A stretch of 8,114 nucleotides of DNA from a candidate division SR1 bacterium CG_4_9_14_3_um_filter_40_9. GTDB taxonomy: Bacteria; Patescibacteriota; Gracilibacteria; Absconditabacterales; Absconditicoccaceae. The notes under the pieces are model-generated. The model saw only the letters and a program-made list of their open reading frames with translations. It ran no database searches and had not been told where the DNA came from. This document shows positions 7,593-8,114 of this stretch, one piece after another. Position numbers and translations under genes: made by a program. The stretch lies in the NCBI GenBank assembly GCA_002791215.1, contig PFWQ01000067.1, positions 16,279 to 24,392 of the forward strand, read 5' to 3'. The first letter of the stretch is position 1; each line of letters opens with the position of its first letter.

Positions 7593-7594
7593 AT

Positions 7595-8044
7595 ATGCTT
7601 GAAAATATGTGACATGATTTTTCTTCATATTTGATGTGATGCTACTATCAGGAGATATACGCCAAAGAATATAAGTACAATCTCTATAGATGCAATTATG
7701 TACAAGATATGCTAAAAGTAGATATAAACTGAGATACAATTACTCGTGTGGAATTATTTGAAAAATTCATATTTTATTATGAAAAATCATACAGACAGTG
7801 AAACATAGAGGCAGGATATGATATTATTTATATCATCAATGCCCATAGACGAGGACAATATGATGCTTTGATGATTTCTATCTGAGAAGATATGCTAAAA
7901 AGGCATAAAAATGAACTTGAGAAAGAGACCTTGTGAAAGGTTTATAAGATTTTATGATCTGTCTACCGTCACAAGTGAAATAAGAGAAAATGAGAGAGAT
8001 ATGAGAAAATGTCAGATAAGATTCTCTGAAAAGCTGCTAAATAG
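7595..8044 (+). CDS. TPR-like helical protein, probable C-terminal part of the same gene
   Basis: A 149-residue frame ending in TAG, which starts 2 nt after the previous stop. The sequence is rich in Tyr, Lys and Glu, with paired helices such as SSYLMGCYYQEIYAKEY and, near the C-terminus, VYKILGSVYRHKGNKRKG, whose spacing resembles a tetratricopeptide repeat. This suggests a protein-interaction solenoid; no enzymatic motif is seen. About ten of its twelve glycines are UGA, a heavier use than in trpS or ruvB. The frame is open upstream of the ATG and gives a plausible peptide (TDSKQAAFYLN) overlapping the end of the previous CDS, so the ATG at 7595 may be an internal Met of a longer protein. 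If the two parts are separate genes, they form a translationally coupled pair. Confidence 0.6.
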
Positions 8045-8065
8045 AAAATTGTTACACAAAAATTA

Positions 8066-8106
8066 AAAGTTCCGGTTTTAGCAAAATAGAAAGTTCCGGG
8101 TATAAT
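8066..8106 (+). promoter_or_regulatory. Duplicated 10-mer followed by TATAAT at the window edge
   Basis: AAAGTTCCGG occurs at 8066-8075 and 8090-8099 with a 24-bp period; the second copy is followed almost at once by a perfect TATAAT (8101-8106). TTAGCA at 8078-8083 is a weak -35 at 17-nt spacing. This looks like the promoter or operator of a gene beyond the window; paired sites two helical turns or so apart could bind an activator or repressor. Confidence 0.45.
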
Positions 8107-8114
8107 AATGTTTT

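Overview
The window comes from a bacterium that reads UGA as glycine (translation table 25), as in the candidate phyla Absconditabacteria (SR1) and Gracilibacteria (BD1-5). Under the standard code almost every gene here looks broken. When UGA is read as Gly, intact proteins of normal family length appear, and the UGA codons fall on invariant glycines: the HLGN motif and GxDQ motif of TrpRS, the GAGD motif of a PfkB kinase, and a Gly-Gly pair after Walker B in RuvB. UGG still encodes Trp. The sequence is moderately AT-rich, and no gene start has a clear Shine-Dalgarno sequence. I cannot choose between the two phyla from this window.

Left part, minus strand (2477 down to 23): trpS (tryptophanyl-tRNA synthetase), then tspO (TspO/MBR membrane protein), then a PfkB-family carbohydrate/adenosine kinase. 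The three are tightly packed and the last two are 3 nt apart, so they are probably one operon. A 348-nt divergent intergenic region (2478-2825) follows. It is rich in inverted repeats and holds two copies of a hairpin with the same internal loop and compensating stem changes, which is the best candidate for an undescribed structured RNA in this window.

Right part, plus strand: a small three-helix membrane protein (2826-3215); a secreted S-layer-type protein built from two ~211-residue SLH-like units (3305-5038); ruvB, the Holliday-junction helicase motor (5085-6065); and a SemiSWEET/PQ-loop-like small membrane protein (6081-6356). Next comes a 354-nt gene-poor stretch with strong GC-rich hairpins (6357-6710), possibly another structured RNA. 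The last locus (6711-8044) encodes an unrecognised helical protein that appears split by a frameshift near 7530-7575. The window ends in a duplicated 10-mer and a TATAAT box that may belong to the next gene.

The genes do not form one obvious pathway. They are a mix of housekeeping (trpS, ruvB), membrane transport or sensing (tspO, SemiSWEET-like) and cell-surface functions. The notable points are the recoding, the candidate structured RNAs, the internally duplicated surface protein, and -10 boxes placed very close to start codons.
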